From Mytilisepta virgata (lineage: Eukaryota > Mollusca > Bivalvia > Mytilida > Mytilidae), in the NCBI GenBank assembly GCA_028015205.1, contig CM051514.1:48872150-48936149 (forward strand): a stretch of DNA of 64,000 nucleotides, read 5' to 3'. Shown piece after piece: positions 22,130 to 34,789 of this stretch. Each line of letters begins with the position of its first letter. The first letter of the stretch is position 1. The position numbers were made by a program, and so were the translations under genes. The notes beneath the pieces are model-generated. The model ran no database searches and was not told where the DNA came from. It was given only the letters and a program-made list of their open reading frames with translations.

Positions 22130-22620
22130 TGTGCAAAATGTTTCTGCATCTGAATAGCGCCGCTCGGGGTCGGGATACAAAGAGAACCGAAGCGTACATT
22201 ACTTTGTTTTGTCACACAACTCCTCTCAGATTATTTAGAATACGAAACTGAAAGTTGGCTCAGTAATTGGCCTTCCAATGTAGATTGTGCCAAACGTTTG
22301 GGAATTCGAATAGCGCCCATGGGGGCCGGGCTACATGGGCAGCCTAAGGGTACATTATTCCTGTCAGGCAACTCTTCTAAGATTATTTGGAATACAGAAC
22401 TGTAAGTTGGCTCAGTAATTGCCCTGCCAATGTAGATTGTGTCGAAGGTTTCATAATCTGAATAGCTCCCCTGGGACCCGAGCTACATGGGTGGCCTAAG
22501 GGTACATTATTCCTTTGTCACGCAACTCCTCTCACATTATTTGGAATACGGAAGTAAAAGTTGGCTCATTACTTGTTCCACTAATGCAGATTGTGCTGAA
22601 GGTTTCGGAATTGTTTTAAG
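22130..22620. repeat. 152-bp tandem repeat, three copies plus a partial one
   Basis: Units beginning near CAACTCCTCTCAGATTATTT occur at about 22216, 22367 and 22521. They share AAGTTGGCTCAGTAATTG, AATGTAGATTGTG and GGGTACATTATTCCT. The frame 22487-22711 arises from this array. Confidence 0.8.
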
Positions 22621-22990
22621 ATGCACTTCCAACTTTGGTAAATTTCACAAGAACAAGAAACCATGTATTTTCTGGATCACATCAGCAGTAACTCATATTA
22701 GGATCATCTAGATGTCAAAAATATGTGATTCAAAGTTTGGTAAATTTCCTGAACGTGTCCAAGACTATTATCTTTGGAATTTTACTTAGCAATTATAGAT
22801 TTTTTTTATCATATTAGCTTTAAGACTTATCAGGATCATTTAGATTTCAAAAAATATGTGCTTAAAATTTTTGTAAATTTCCTAAAAGACTACTTTATTT
22901 GTGATTTCTTCCGAGCAACCACATATATTTGGAATCACTATAGCAACTGCACTAGTTTGGATTGTATGGATTTCAAAAACACCAGAGTAG
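22621..22990. repeat. degenerate tandem repeat of about 140 bp
   Basis: Two to three diverged units share GGATCAT, TAGAT, TCAAAAATATGTG and TTTGGTAAATTTCCT. It abuts the 152-bp array, and the transition is gradual. Confidence 0.55.
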
Positions 22991-23309
22991 CGCGTTGATA
23001 TTCAGCGTGGCTGCTTCGACTAGTTATCTTTTATTTTGTGCTTTACTAGGATCATACATTATGCATTCTTTTTAATTTTGTGCTTTACAATGTATAATAT
23101 CTTCTTTTTGGTTCTTCATCTTTTCATACAATTATATTAATTAATTATGATGCTAGACATTGGCTTTTCAACTATTTTTAGGACGTCCAGTCCAAAGCAG
23201 AGAAACGTAGCTTATTTGCTTATACTATTGCCAATTCATTTTATTTTACACAATCCAGGTTTGTGCAGAATAGGTTTTCGTGCGAAATAACTAGACATCC
23301 GTGTCTAAA

Positions 23310-24490
23310 CCTTTGAAGAGCTAAAATAAATAAATAAATTTATATATAAATATATATACTAAATAAATAAATGATTTGGAAAATACGTTAAAGGTATAAA
23401 AAGTCAAGAGATTTCCGAATGCAATTAGGTTCTATCCGGGCACTGTGGTTCAAAACCTTGGTTCCATCCGGGTCTTTTGGTTCTGAACCTTGGTTCTATC
23501 CGGGTTCTTTGGTTCGAAACCATGGTAACTGGTTCAACATCCGGGTTGTTTGGTTATAGGAACCCAACTTCTTGGTTCTATCGCGGTTCTTTTCTAATAT
23601 CCCCGTTTAACTTTGAGAAGATATCCGTAAGTATCCGAATAAAGAGATAGAGTAGGTCAAAGACGCTTATCTTGTTTTATATCATTTATACATTTCAGCA
23701 TCGCCGGAAATGAAGCTGTAAGGTAAATACCTTCTCATTTTAATTATTTAACATGGGAAACTGGACAAAAATATAACATCGTATGTATTTATATCAACCC
23801 AAATATACAGTATGTCTAACATCCGTTTTTAGAATCATAATCGTTTCGTTTTCATTTATTTTTCACTACTCATCCCTCATTTCATTCATAATTAATTTTA
23901 AAACTTGAAAAAAAACGACATTCAAAAAGTCAACCATTCTAATTAGTTAATAAATACTGCTGTGGTTTAAAGAATCGGCATTTCAAAGATGTGGGTCAAC
24001 ACGGTATGGATCAATAACGTCCGCGTCAATGAATTGAGACAAAACTGTGTGTATGTACATTTATATTTCTATTTATAGATCGTATTCATAGGAAACTGCA
24101 ATGAAAAGTGTAAAAAATGGATTATTTTTAATCACAAAATATTTTTTAATATGAATGCAGTTCAAGCAGTATTCATGATCAAAAATACTTTTTTTCAAGT
24201 ACTTTTTTGTTGATCTTAACTAAATGATGAACTATCGGATAGCGAAACGGCTCGAGGCACGGGACTGTGGAAGACTTCACAAATTTAAAGTTTCGTTTTG
24301 AATTGTATTTATTGTTATTTTAGAAATCGAGGAAAACAATATTCTATTTTAACCGAATTTTAACAAATTTAATTTCGCGCGCATGAGGGAATTATTAGTG
24401 TTTCCGGTCACGATTTGAATATTTTCTATATTAAAATTTTTGAATTTGTTATCCTATAAATAATTCACGTCGTATATTTATATAAACGGT
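23310..24490. repeat. direct segmental duplication, unit A
   Basis: Nearly identical to unit B (24491-26765): it runs from the AAATAAATAAATG leader through a GGTTCTATCCGGG minisatellite (about 23430-23600), GCTTATCTTG, TTTCAGCATCGCCGG, the AAACGACATTCAAAAAG block and on to ACGTCGTATATTTATATAAA. No gene is recognised inside. Confidence 0.85.
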
Positions 24491-26765
24491 CAAACTTGTA
24501 AATAAATAAATTATATATAAATATACTAAATAAATAAATGATTTGGAAAATACTTTGAAGGTATAAAAAGTCATGAGATTTCCGAATACAATTAGGTTCT
24601 ATCCGGGCACTCTGGTTCAAAACCTTGGTTCCATCCGGGTCTTTTGGTTCTGAACCTTGGTTCTATCCGGGTTCTTTGGTTCGAAACCATGGTAACTGGT
24701 TCAACATCCGGGTTGTTTGGTTATAGGAACCCAACTACTTGGTTCTATCCGGGTTCTTTTCTAATAGTCCCGTTGAACTTTGAGAAGATGTCCGCAAGTA
24801 TCCGAATAAAGAGATAAAGTAGGTCAAAGACGCTTATCTTGTTTTATATCATTTATACATTTCAGCATCGCCGGAAAATGGAGCTGTAAGGTAAATACCT
24901 TCTCCTTTTTATTATTTAATATGGGAACTGGATAAAAATATAACATCGTATATATTTATATCAACCAAAATATACAGTATATCTAACATCCGTTTTTAGA
25001 ATCAGAGTCGATCCGTTTTCATTTATTTTTCACTACTCATCCCTCATTTCATAAACATACAAATAAATAAATAGATATTAGAAACTTAAAATGTGGGCCT
25101 CTATATAGAAGGTATGATACATAATGCATAGTTCATAACGACCCTAAGTTGAAAAGCAACAATCGATTGTTTCGATTTTTATTATTTTTGTACTATATAT
25201 AAGAAGCTCTTTTTGAAAAAAAAATCTGCTCACACATTGAAATTCTCCCAACATGTTAATGATGTCATAACGTTAGCTATATATAGGCAGCTACAAGCCT
25301 GCACGTGAAAGATCTAGCGATATTCCGAATATTTTGTTTGCAATCTTGGCTCCCTCGTTGGCAACGCTTTCTACAGAATCTAATAACATTGAGGAAAATT
25401 GTGATGTTCGAATAGACACGAATGTTCTACAATTGGCTAAATGTGCCTCAACCTCTGGTTTTGAAAAGCTATCACTTTTCACAATTTTACTTTATTCATT
25501 TTGAAAAAACGACATTCAAAAGGTCAACCATTCTAATTAGTTAATAAATACAGCTGTGATTTAAAGAATCGGTATTTCAAAGATGTGGGTCAACACAGTG
25601 TGGATCAATTACGTCCGCGTCGATGAATTGAGACAAAACTGTGTGTATGTACATTTATATTTCTATTTATAGATCGTATGCCACTAGAAATGGATTATTT
25701 TTAATTACAAAATATTTTTTAATATGTATGCAGTTCAAGCAGTATTCATTGACAAAAATCCATTTTTTCCAGTATTTTTTTGTTGATCTTAACTAAATTA
25801 ATTTCTGGGCTAAAGATAGCTAGACGGATCGAGGCACGGGACTGTGGAAAACTTAAAAAATTAAAAGTTTCGTTTTGAATTGTTTTTATTCTTATTTTCG
25901 TCTATTAGAAATCCAGGAAAAAATATTCTATTTCAACCGAATCTTAACAAATTCAATTTGAATTCAATTTTCTCTTTAATTTCCCTTTTTTTAAATGTAG
26001 TTTGGTTTGCAGGATTCCAAATTCATACTTCTTATCTTATGCCGCTGAATAAATTTCTATTTAATGTTGAAAACTTCTCGGAAAACTTACATCCACGTTA
26101 AATCTATAATACATAACTTTATACCGCACAAACACTGTTTAGGTTTGACGAGACATTTACTGGCATTTACCGTGAAAAAAAAAGACAGTGTAATCCTATC
26201 ACCTGAAAATTTATGTTTAAAATTAAATATTTCAATTAGCCTACGTTTATGGCCTGGCATCTCCAATGTCGTCGTCCGTCGTAGACACACCCGTCGGCGG
26301 AACTGGTGGTGGGAGTTTTATTGTTGAAATATTGTTTTTCAAATTTTATGTATAAAAATTCCGAATTGTATGATATACATGTACTGTAAAAAATCCTTGA
26401 AATGCAATTTCAACTAAGAATGGCCGACCTATGCATTATTATATGATAAGAATGGAGAAATAAACACAGTCAGGGACACTGCGTCGTCTTTCTTTTTTAA
26501 AGATAGTGTTTGTTTATATTGTCCCGGTGAACCTTTGAATATGCGTCTGTAGCGATACATTTTAAACATTGACTTGAATCACATGGTGTTTTTTCTTAAG
26601 TAACTTACGCTAGACATTGTAATATTATTTATAAATTACAGTCAAGAATAGCAACTAGTTAACATCTTTCATTGAAAAAATTTATTAAATGATTTTTTTT
26701 TATAGAAAAATACATTAAATTACGTCGTATATTTATATAAACGGTCAAACTTGTAAATGAATAAA
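24491..26765. repeat. direct segmental duplication, unit B, with two extra segments
   Basis: It repeats unit A but is longer because of two extra blocks, at about 25052-25500 and 25960-26705. After the second block the shared end (ACGTCGTATATTTATATAAA) resumes at about 26722. Either unit B gained insertions or unit A lost them; the first block carries a 63-residue open frame. Confidence 0.8.
25291..25482 (-). other. open frame of unknown nature in the unit-B-specific block
   Basis: The 63-residue frame reads KSDSFSKPEVEAHLANCRTF and continues to SLDLSRAGL and TAG. Its composition is balanced and unlike the surrounding repeat-derived frames, which is why I record it. It has no clear start (the listed start is GTG), no signal peptide and no known domain. 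A CACTTTTC tract precedes it on the opposite strand but no confident acceptor exists. It could be an exon, a gene fragment carried by an insertion, or chance. Confidence 0.2.
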
Positions 26766-27300
26766 TAAATAACACCAGAACAATGTGATTACTACTTGTA
26801 AGTCCTAAATCGAAATTTAGTTATCCTGTCAAGGATAGACAGCACATCAATATATTTCTGGGAGCAGATCCGGAACGCTTTTTTTTGAGACACCTGTGTC
26901 CTATCGTATTTGCCATGTTACTGATTCGCTTGCACTGTTGCAGGGTTCTCAACGCACAGCCACCACCAGGACAGCCAGGAACAATTGACAAACAAAGTTA
27001 GGTGAAATGACAACTTATAAAAATTCAGAATTTTTCAACTTACAATTACTACATGTAAGTTTTAACCGAATCAAGGAAGTAAAAACTTCGAGTTCTGATC
27101 ACCGAATGTTTTTGTAAATTTCAATTTAGTTTTATACTACTACTAGTTTTATTTTCCAAATTATAGGACCCATAAAGAGCATAACACAAACAGTACAATA
27201 ACAAAATATTACAATGCAATTAAAAGAACATATATAGCTTATAAATTGAATGTCAACTGTATGAGGAAAGAGTCAGTGATCAAAGGGAGATAATAATGAT
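26766..27300. other. intergenic stretch, no firm gene
   Basis: GTTGCAG at about 26941 is followed by an open stretch reading VLNAQPPPGQPGTIDKQS then TAG, which could be a terminal exon; the upstream partner was not found. The rest is AT-rich. Confidence 0.25.
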
Positions 27301-27301
27301 A

Positions 27302-27660
27302 TTAAATATTCATTTTTTTGGTTTTCCTTAGTTCCAGACCATTAGCAAGATATTCACATAAAATAGATAAAAAGTTATTGTCTTCGTTACTCATGATCCA
27401 GATATAGAGATCATACGAATTTAGAATAAGTAAATTTGGGTATTTTTTAATGTAATTAGTCATATCTTTTCTAAGGTTCTCATAGAGAGGGCATTCCAGA
27501 AGGAAAATTAATGTATTTCATTTTCAATAGAATTTAAATTACAATATAAACATAATCTCTCATGTCGGGGTAGTATTTCATGTTTGTCAGATATATTGGT
27601 AACGCGTTCATGTCTGCCAGTTTCTATTCTTAAACAATTTTTATATGTATTATGTAATAC
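27302..27660 (-). pseudogene. LINE ORF2 C-terminal fragment, one frameshift
   Basis: On the minus strand from about 27660 the frame reads NCLRIETGRHERVTN, then RHERLCLYCNLN and IENEIH. After a small shift it continues CPLYENLRKDMTNYI and ends at TAA (27304-27302). The Cys-x2-Cys, IENE-x-H and CPLY pattern is the C-terminal zinc-knuckle-like region of non-LTR retrotransposon ORF2 proteins. No upstream RT domain adjoins, so this is a 5'-truncated, decayed insertion. Confidence 0.8.
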
Positions 27661-28129
27661 CAGAAATTTGATATTTCCATTTTCTGTTTGTTATATAGTC
27701 TATATAATATAAATAAGTTTTTACGCACAAGGAAGACTTTGTTAAGTTACGCAACATTTTGTATTGTTTTGTTTATTATTTATTTTTTGACTATATATAA
27801 AATATATAAAAATTGCGTTTTTAGACCCAATTCAAAGTTGAAAAGTAAGGTCTAGGACATTTAACTCAGTTTTTAAATACTCAATACCAAATGCACTGTG
27901 TACATCTAATTTTTCGAACTACAAGATGTTTGAGGTAGGACACTTTTTATTTACATGTATATAAAATATCTCATATAAACATAGGAATTTCTTTTTATCA
28001 AAGTAGCTATATACAAGAAATTGTGGATAACTCCTGGCCATTTAACAACCAAGCTCTTGATTACTCAATATAACTATACAGCACGCAGTTAGTAATACAG
28101 TATAGTGGAGGACTTTCCTCATTTCAAAC
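27661..28129. other. AT-rich stretch, no gene seen
   Basis: No coding or repeat structure supported beyond short TATA-rich runs. Confidence 0.4.
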
Positions 28130-28465
28130 TTGAAGTTACCGACTTGTCTGACCTGATTATTCATTGATTTTTTTATAGAAATTACCAGTATTTAGCAAAA
28201 TTCAAAAATAATAGAATTACTAAGGGTTCATTCCTTGTATTGCACATGGTAGACCTCCTTAGCTGAAATCTGGCTTCCTTTTTCGGTATTTTTGGTTATG
28301 AGTATTTCTTGTTTTAAAATAAGTTTGGTTGTTGGTCTTCCAAATGTTTCGGTTTAATGCTGCTAATGAGAGGTAACTCCTTGAAATGCGTCGTATACAG
28401 CATAGTATAAATTTACTATATCTAATATTAGTATATTTGGATTGTTATTATGGTACAAACATGTT
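28130..28465 (+). repeat. dispersed repeat, copy 1 of 3
   Basis: Shares GGTCTTCCAAATGTTTC, AACTCCTTGAAATGCGTCG and TATTAGTAT with 63010-63195 (same orientation) and with 44690-44995 (opposite orientation). No termini were established. Possible coding frames are broken between copies, so a protein is unlikely. Confidence 0.8.
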
Positions 28466-29640
28466 TATCAGGATTGGATAAAGTGTGAAGTATTATCTTT
28501 AGATTATTTTGAGATATCCGTAATTTCGGGATAAAAGAAATTGATATAACACGGGGAGTAGGCTGTAGTTTATCGACTTAATTATTCTTTCTAGTGATCA
28601 TTGTAAAATGTTGCTCACTTCTATCATGTATATATGACACCAGTTTTAATTTCTTCACCTTACGTTAAAAACCTACCGTAGAAAATAAAGGCAACACTCG
28701 TATTAAGGTATCCGGCCCATAATTAGCCAATAAACAACAAGCAAAATAACTTGCATTTTTATCAAGGGTTGTAAGCAGCGGAGTCTAAGGGTTCCTACTA
28801 TGAAATAAAAATCCGCAAAATATTCGAGGTTTTACAACAGGGCTGGGTTACACTGCCACCCCCCCCCCCCCCCCTTTTTCGTCTTCAAATGTCTAAGTAG
28901 GGGTTTAAATAGTATGTAATTTTCAGAAATCTCTATAGTATAATTTACTACTCTATATTTCAAAAGGAACCTTATAGTTAACCTTGTCAAATTACACAAA
29001 TAAAATTAAATTGTACTTTGTTATTCTATTTTCAGAATTGTGTAATTGTTACTAAAGTGTGTGTGTTTTTTTTCACACGTGTTCGTATGCTAGTGAGGTA
29101 ATGTCGTGTATTATTTTTACCATCTATCTGCCTCAAGTGACCCTGGGCTGTTTCTGAGGTTAATTGTAAAAAGCAGAACATTTCTTGCAGATGTGTTTTC
29201 TACAAAATTGAGAAGATTCATTTACATGTTAACAAATGTTTTTTTTTTTTTTTTCTGATATCAAAGATTTTTTTCAGATTTCTCAAACTTTTCCTGACGA
29301 CCAAATCAACTTTGACTTTAGTAAAAAAATTAAATAAAAGTTATAACCTAATTTTCACTCTTGTCCATACATTTTACTTGGCACAACAAAAATGTTATCT
29401 CACCGACATATACATTTTGATACTGGAATAGAGAATGGAAACGGGAATGTATCACAGTATACTAGTATGTTTTCAACAAATATTGTTTGATACTAATTTT
29501 AATGTACAACATGTGGATATTTTGCAGATTTACGACTCATCAGCTCAAGGTCTAAAAATTCGATATATACACGAGTGAGATACTCCTTAATTTTCTCAAA
29601 ATTCAACATTTTTATAACTGTAAATTTAAAGTATAAACCT
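28466..29640. other. stretch with one orphan MITE end and a C run, no gene
   Basis: TTAAGGTATCCGGCCCATAA at about 28704 resembles the left end of the 11242-11512 TTAA MITE, with one base different and no matching right end. A C run of about 16 lies at 28859-28874. No exon found. Confidence 0.5.
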
Positions 29641-29652
29641 ATCGAAATACTG

Positions 29653-30290
29653 GAGTCCACCAACAGAGATATCGACTCAGTATCGATATTAAACATTGGA
29701 GACCACCAGCAAAGATATTGACTCAATGTCGATATTAACCATTGTAGTCCAACAGCAAAGGTATCAACTGAATGTTGATATTAAACATTGGAGTCCACCA
29801 GGAGAGGTATCGACTGAATGTCGATATTAAACATTGGAGTCCACCAGCAGAAGTATCGGGCTCAATGTCGATATTAAACATTGGAATCCACCAGTAGAGG
29901 TATCGACTCAATGTCGATATTAAACATTGGAGTCCACCAGTAGAGGTATCGACTCAATGTCGATATTAAAAATTGGAGTCCACCAGGAGAGGTATCGACT
30001 CAATGTCGATATTAAACATTGGAGTCCACCAGCAGAGGTATCGGGCTCAATGTCGATATTAAACATTGGAGACCACCAGTAGAGATATCGACTGAATGTT
30101 GATATTAAACACCGGGGTCCACCAGTAGATGTATCGACTGAATGTCGATAATAAACATTGGAGTCCACCAGTAGAGGTATCGACTCAATGTCGATATTAA
30201 AAATTGGAGCCCACAAGCAGAGGTACCGATATCAATGTCAATATTAAACACTGGAGTCCATCAACAGAGGTATAGACTCATTTTCTATAC
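29653..30290. repeat. 46-bp satellite array, about 14 copies
   Basis: Units follow the pattern GGAGTCCACCAG, AGAGGTATCGACTCAATG, TCGATATTAAACATT. Starts of the CCACC motif recur every 45-47 bp from about 29657 to 30256. Because 46 is not a multiple of three, the frames rotate; the 98-residue minus frame at 29920-30216 is an artefact. Confidence 0.93.
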
Positions 30291-30299
30291 TTAACGCTC

Positions 30300-31000
30300 T
30301 ATGATACTGGACTTTTGGACTTTTACAATGGCATTGACTCTTGGTCTTCCATTTTGACTTAAACAGGAAAATTGTAGGGTCCTGAACCCAAATATATATG
30401 GTTGCTAGGGACTTTTTCATTGGTTGCTATAGACTTTTTCAATGACCTTGACTCTTGACCTTTCTTTTTGACTTGTACAGGTAAATTATAAGGTCCTTAA
30501 TCCAAATACATATGGTTGCTAGGGACTTTTTCATATGTTGCTAGAGACTTTTTCAATGGTTGCTATGGAATTTTTCAATGACCTTGACCCTTGAGGCTCC
30601 ATTTTACTTGTACTGCTACCAGTTAATTTATTTCAAGTAACGCCCTAAACATCTGTGACAATGTCAGATCATTATTTTCTGTTTCATGTAAATAATCTTT
30701 CAAGGGCAAAAACTCCTTTAAGAGGTCAACTGACGATTTTGGTCATGTTGATTTATTTGTAGATCTTACTTTGCTGAACATTTTTGTTGTTTACAGTTTG
30801 TCTTTATCTATTATTATATTCAAGATAACAACTTAAAACTGCAAAATTTCCTTAAATTAACAATTCAGGGGCAATAATCCAACAAAGGGTTTTCCGATTC
30901 ATCTGAAAATTTCATGGCTGGTAGATCTTGACATGTTGAACATTTTTACCAGTTTTGCTCGAAATGCTTTGGGTTTAGAGGTATAAGCCAAAAACTGCAT
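30300..31000 (+). repeat. dispersed repeat with internal ~110-bp iterations
   Basis: It contains repeated GGTTGCTAGGGACTTTTTCA, CAATGACCTTGACTCTTGAC and GTAAATTATAAGG, then a longer block with GGTAGATCTTGACATG. The reverse complement of both parts is found at 51215-52760, so the window holds a large inverted pair. Confidence 0.85.
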
Positions 31001-32640
31001 TTGACCCCTATTTTCTAATTTTAGCAACAGCGGCCATGTTTGTTGATAGATCAAAACTTGAGATATAATTTATAAACTAGATACTCTGAGGAACATTCAG
31101 TTAAACATGTTTATATAATCAACAAATTCACAACAGACGGTCCACATTGATAAATTTTGCCTTTTTGACTTTTTCGGGGAACCCAATTAAAAGGGGAATG
31201 AAATTAACCAAAAGAGGTCAAAAGCTTAGAAATTACTAAATTAATGAGAAAAAATTTCGATACTGTTTGGAAAAGTAAATATGATGATTAAACAAATTAA
31301 AGTCTATAATATCTCGCGTCCTTCGCGACATCCCTTATTTCAATCAAAATTACATAGAACCATATATTTTTTGCAATCTCTGAAGGCTTAGTTATGCTCT
31401 AAAACCAACAATTACATTTTAAAGTTCAATTTGTTTATCAACATATGTGCAATTGAGGTGGAAAGACCTTCAATTGTTCTCTGATTTTTTTTGCTATCTC
31501 TAATGATGTGAGTGACTATACTAAAAATTTAAATCTAAAGACTAAGTTACAAAAAATATAAATTCAGTATCGATATCCTGACAATATAGGGAAATTAAAA
31601 ATATTTAACATCTAAATCAATTTTGTATCGGACAAAATGGACAAAATGAGATTACGGGGGCTTAAACTGATTTCCCCTAATTTCCTAATACCAGTATAAG
31701 TTAAATATTGAATTTCTGATTTCATTATTTTATGCAAACCAATCAAAAAAATATTACAACTCAGAAATTGAAAACATCTTATTTTTTTTACATAACCTTA
31801 GAAATATTTAAATTATCATAATACATATAACAGCAACTGAACTATTATCTGCCTATATGATATAAACATTTGCCGAACTGAACCTTAAGGCTATTTCAGA
31901 AAAAAACATTATAGTGGATTCAACATTCACAATTTCAAAATTTCATTTACTGCTGTAATGTAAATTTACCACCATCAATTATATTTTAATATAAGTGTTT
32001 TCCTACCCTCTAATATTATTTCTTCAACAGCCCCATCTGATGGACTCCTCCACCTCCACATCCACCTCCAAAAAATAAACCTCACATTTGTACCTTCTTT
32101 CATATACCTTTTTTTCAAAGTATATCTAAATTTTTACTTGAATAAAAGTCTTTCAAAAGATCTTTTACCTTCTCATATTTTTACCACTATATTAAAATTG
32201 CAAAACCTTAAAAATTATTTTTTTCAGTATTACATATAATTTTAAAAAAAAACAAACAAAAAGAACAAAAATTCCCTTTTACAAGTTTTTCTATATGTTC
32301 ATCTTAAATTAGGTACATTATCATTTTTCAAAAGCCCCATCTGATGAACTCCTCCACCTCTACATCCATCTTCAAAAAATAAACCTCACCTTTTTTACCT
32401 TTTAAATAATTTTTTCAATATGTTCATCTTAAATCAAGTACATAACATGCAGTAATTTTTCATAAACTTTCAATTTTTACTCAAGTGAAAGTTACAAACT
32501 ACAAATAAACTCTTATCCTTTGATTTGTTTATTACAATTTCCATTTGGTTTTGGTTTTTATATATATATATATATTTTTAGAATTTTTCATCTCAAACCA
32601 AGTGGTACGTTTTTTAAATAATAAATTATAAAAATAAATA
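31001..32640. other. AT-rich stretch with degenerate repeats, no gene
   Basis: A block containing GCCCCATCTGATG, ACTCCTCCACCTC and AATAAACCTCAC occurs at about 32030 and again at about 32335, showing a diverged tandem unit near 300 bp. Nothing coding is seen. Confidence 0.5.
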
Positions 32641-32643
32641 TAA

Positions 32644-33474
32644 CTAGAGGCTCACCTGAGCCTGTATATCTCACTTGCACTTTTATTAGGCCATTTGAAA
32701 ATGTAAGCTCTTTCGTATCCACAAGACTATTAAAGTAATACAAAATATGTAATTTGACCTAAAAAAAGGGGAAAATTTGCATATGGATCGTCCTTCCATA
32801 CATCATTACCACCAAGTTTGGTTACAATCCACCAAGTAGTTTCAGAGGAGAAGATCAAAAAGTGAAAAGTTTACGGACGACAGACGAAAAGTGACGACAT
32901 AAGCTAAATCTACTTTAAACAAATGACAGAGTTCATCCAAACTTTTAACATACTAATTTATTTAATATGATTGAAAATGATAAATCTTACCAATTTAGTT
33001 GTCTTAATTGATATTTTACCACTTGGTTGAAAATGCAAAACCTTTACAATTTTTTTTAGGATTTTTCATCTTCAACAAGTGGTAATTTTAAAAAAAAAGA
33101 AATGACCTTTTATTGGAGTGAACGACTTCAACTAAACCTGTAAAGCTATTTTTTTAACACTTGATTGAAAATGAAAAACCCTTTATAAAGTTCTCAAAAA
33201 ATTTGTTACAATTCCCAATTTCAAAAAATTATTACTTTTGTTTTTATTTTCACAAATTTTCAACTTAAACTGGCAATTTTTCAAAAATAATTTTAGATTT
33301 ATCCAATAAAATGTGACAGAGTTCATAAATTTTTACCTTCATTTACCAATTCATTGGAAATGGAAGACCTTACCATTTGTTTTCTAATTTTTCAAAAAAT
33401 TAACTCTACTTCTGTAAAACTTTTATGATTTCGGTGTATCTGAAAAACCCTTTACAAATTTTTCTCATTTCCTT

Positions 33475-33512
<38 letters not shown>

Positions 33513-34068
33513 GCATATTTAACCCAAATGGTAAAATGCATCGCCCACCTGGATGTGATTTGCCAATCAATTTAGGACCACCTAAAGACCATTGCTGCCA
33601 AGTTAGGTACAATTGGCTAAGGACCTATATCAAACTAAGCTTGGTTGTTATTAAGAAGTCCAGATTATTGGACATACTTCTGAGATAGGACCATCTAAGA
33701 AACATGCATTGCTGGCCACAAATGGCCAAGTGCTTTTAGACCACTAGTTTCTAAAATGAATTTTCCCATAGGGTCCTGTGTTAAGTTTGGCTTTAGACAT
33801 AATTGTGAATGAGGACTACAGGCTGCCATGTTTGGTTCCATCTGGCTATGTAGTTCCACATAATGTTTTTTAAATTAATCCCTTCTTTTTTTATAATAGC
33901 AGCCATGTTGGTTGGAAGTTGGGGATGCAGGAAGAAATTTCAAAAAGAGGGCCACCCAAGAATCATTCGATCAAAGTTTGGTCCTAATAGGCCAGTGGTT
34001 TCAGAGAAGATCTTTAAAGGAAAGTTCATGGCGTCCCATGCAAAGTGATGGCAACAGCTTCACATGAC
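32644..34068 (-). mobile_element. Helentron-like non-autonomous element, AGCTCACCTG family, minus orientation
   Basis: On the minus strand the 3' end reads CAGGCTCAGGTGAGCCTCTAGTT: a stem AGGCTC/GAGCCT with a four-base loop, then CTAGTT. Inside are iterations of the core CTCTGAAACCACTGG and GGACCAAACTTTG (reverse complemented near 33960-34020). The 5' portion close to GTGAGCTATTGCC is cut off at about 34068, where LINE sequence begins. A T/A homopolymer of more than 20 lies near 33480-33504. Confidence 0.6.
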
Positions 34069-34072
34069 ACGT

Positions 34073-34785
34073 CTGTTTTGTAGATTTACGCAAAGCTTTC
34101 GATTCAATTTGGAGAAAATCATTACTTTTCAAAATGTTATCAAATGGTATAGGAAATAAGACGATAAAAGTGGTCGAAAGTATGTATTCCAACTGTATGT
34201 CAGCCATAAAACTAAATAGTCAGTACACTGATTTTTTTAAATATAGATAGAGGGGTCAGAGAGGGAGATTCTTTGAGCCCTACCTTATTTAATATATATA
34301 TTAATGTCATCTGTAACTTGTTTGAAAGAGATGAAAATTCTCCTTTAACTTTGGAAACCACAAAAATTGGAAGTTTATTATTTGCAGACGACCTACTTCT
34401 TGTTTCAGAAACAAAAGAAGGTCTGCAGAATAGCCTAAATAAATTGTCTGATTATTGTGGTAAATGGCAGCTTACTGTGAACTGTAAAAAAAACTAAAGC
34501 TAATATCATTAGGAAAAATAGAATTAAAGAAAATGTTCTTTTTCATTATAAAAAGACAGATATTGAACTGGTAGATGAATTCAAATTTTTAGGAACACAG
34601 TTACAAAAAATGGAAATATGACCAAGTCTGCTAAATATCTTTCCAATAAATCCTTAAAAGTAATGTACTCTATTAAAACCTATACAAGTTATTTAAATCA
34701 GATGCCTGCTAACTTAGCTTGTCATTTGTTTGATTCACTGGTCAAACCTATTTTAACTTACAACAGCGAAAATTTGCTTTAAATT
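34073..34785 (+). pseudogene. LINE reverse-transcriptase fragment
   Basis: The translation begins at RT motif A (FVDLRKAFDSIWRKSLLF), passes QREGDSLSPTLFNIYIN (motif B, after a stop), contains SLLFADDLLLVSETKEG (the catalytic FADD box, about 34370-34420) and continues to LVKPILTYNSE. There are internal stops and at least two frame changes (near 34240 and 34495). It is a dead non-LTR element, Jockey/CR1-like in general appearance, truncated at both ends. Confidence 0.88.
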
Positions 34786-34789
34786 TTCT

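Noticed and set aside
29920..30216. 98-residue minus frame with repeated RYLYWWSP motifs
   Set aside because: Direct translation of the 46-bp satellite; frames rotate every unit.
29653..30290. CRISPR-like periodic repeat
   Set aside because: There are no spacers: the whole 46-bp unit is repeated. The genome is eukaryotic, so this is a satellite.
33425..33688. Overlapping frames around a long T/A run (33406-33688)
   Set aside because: Lysine or phenylalanine runs from the homopolymer, inside an inverted mobile element.
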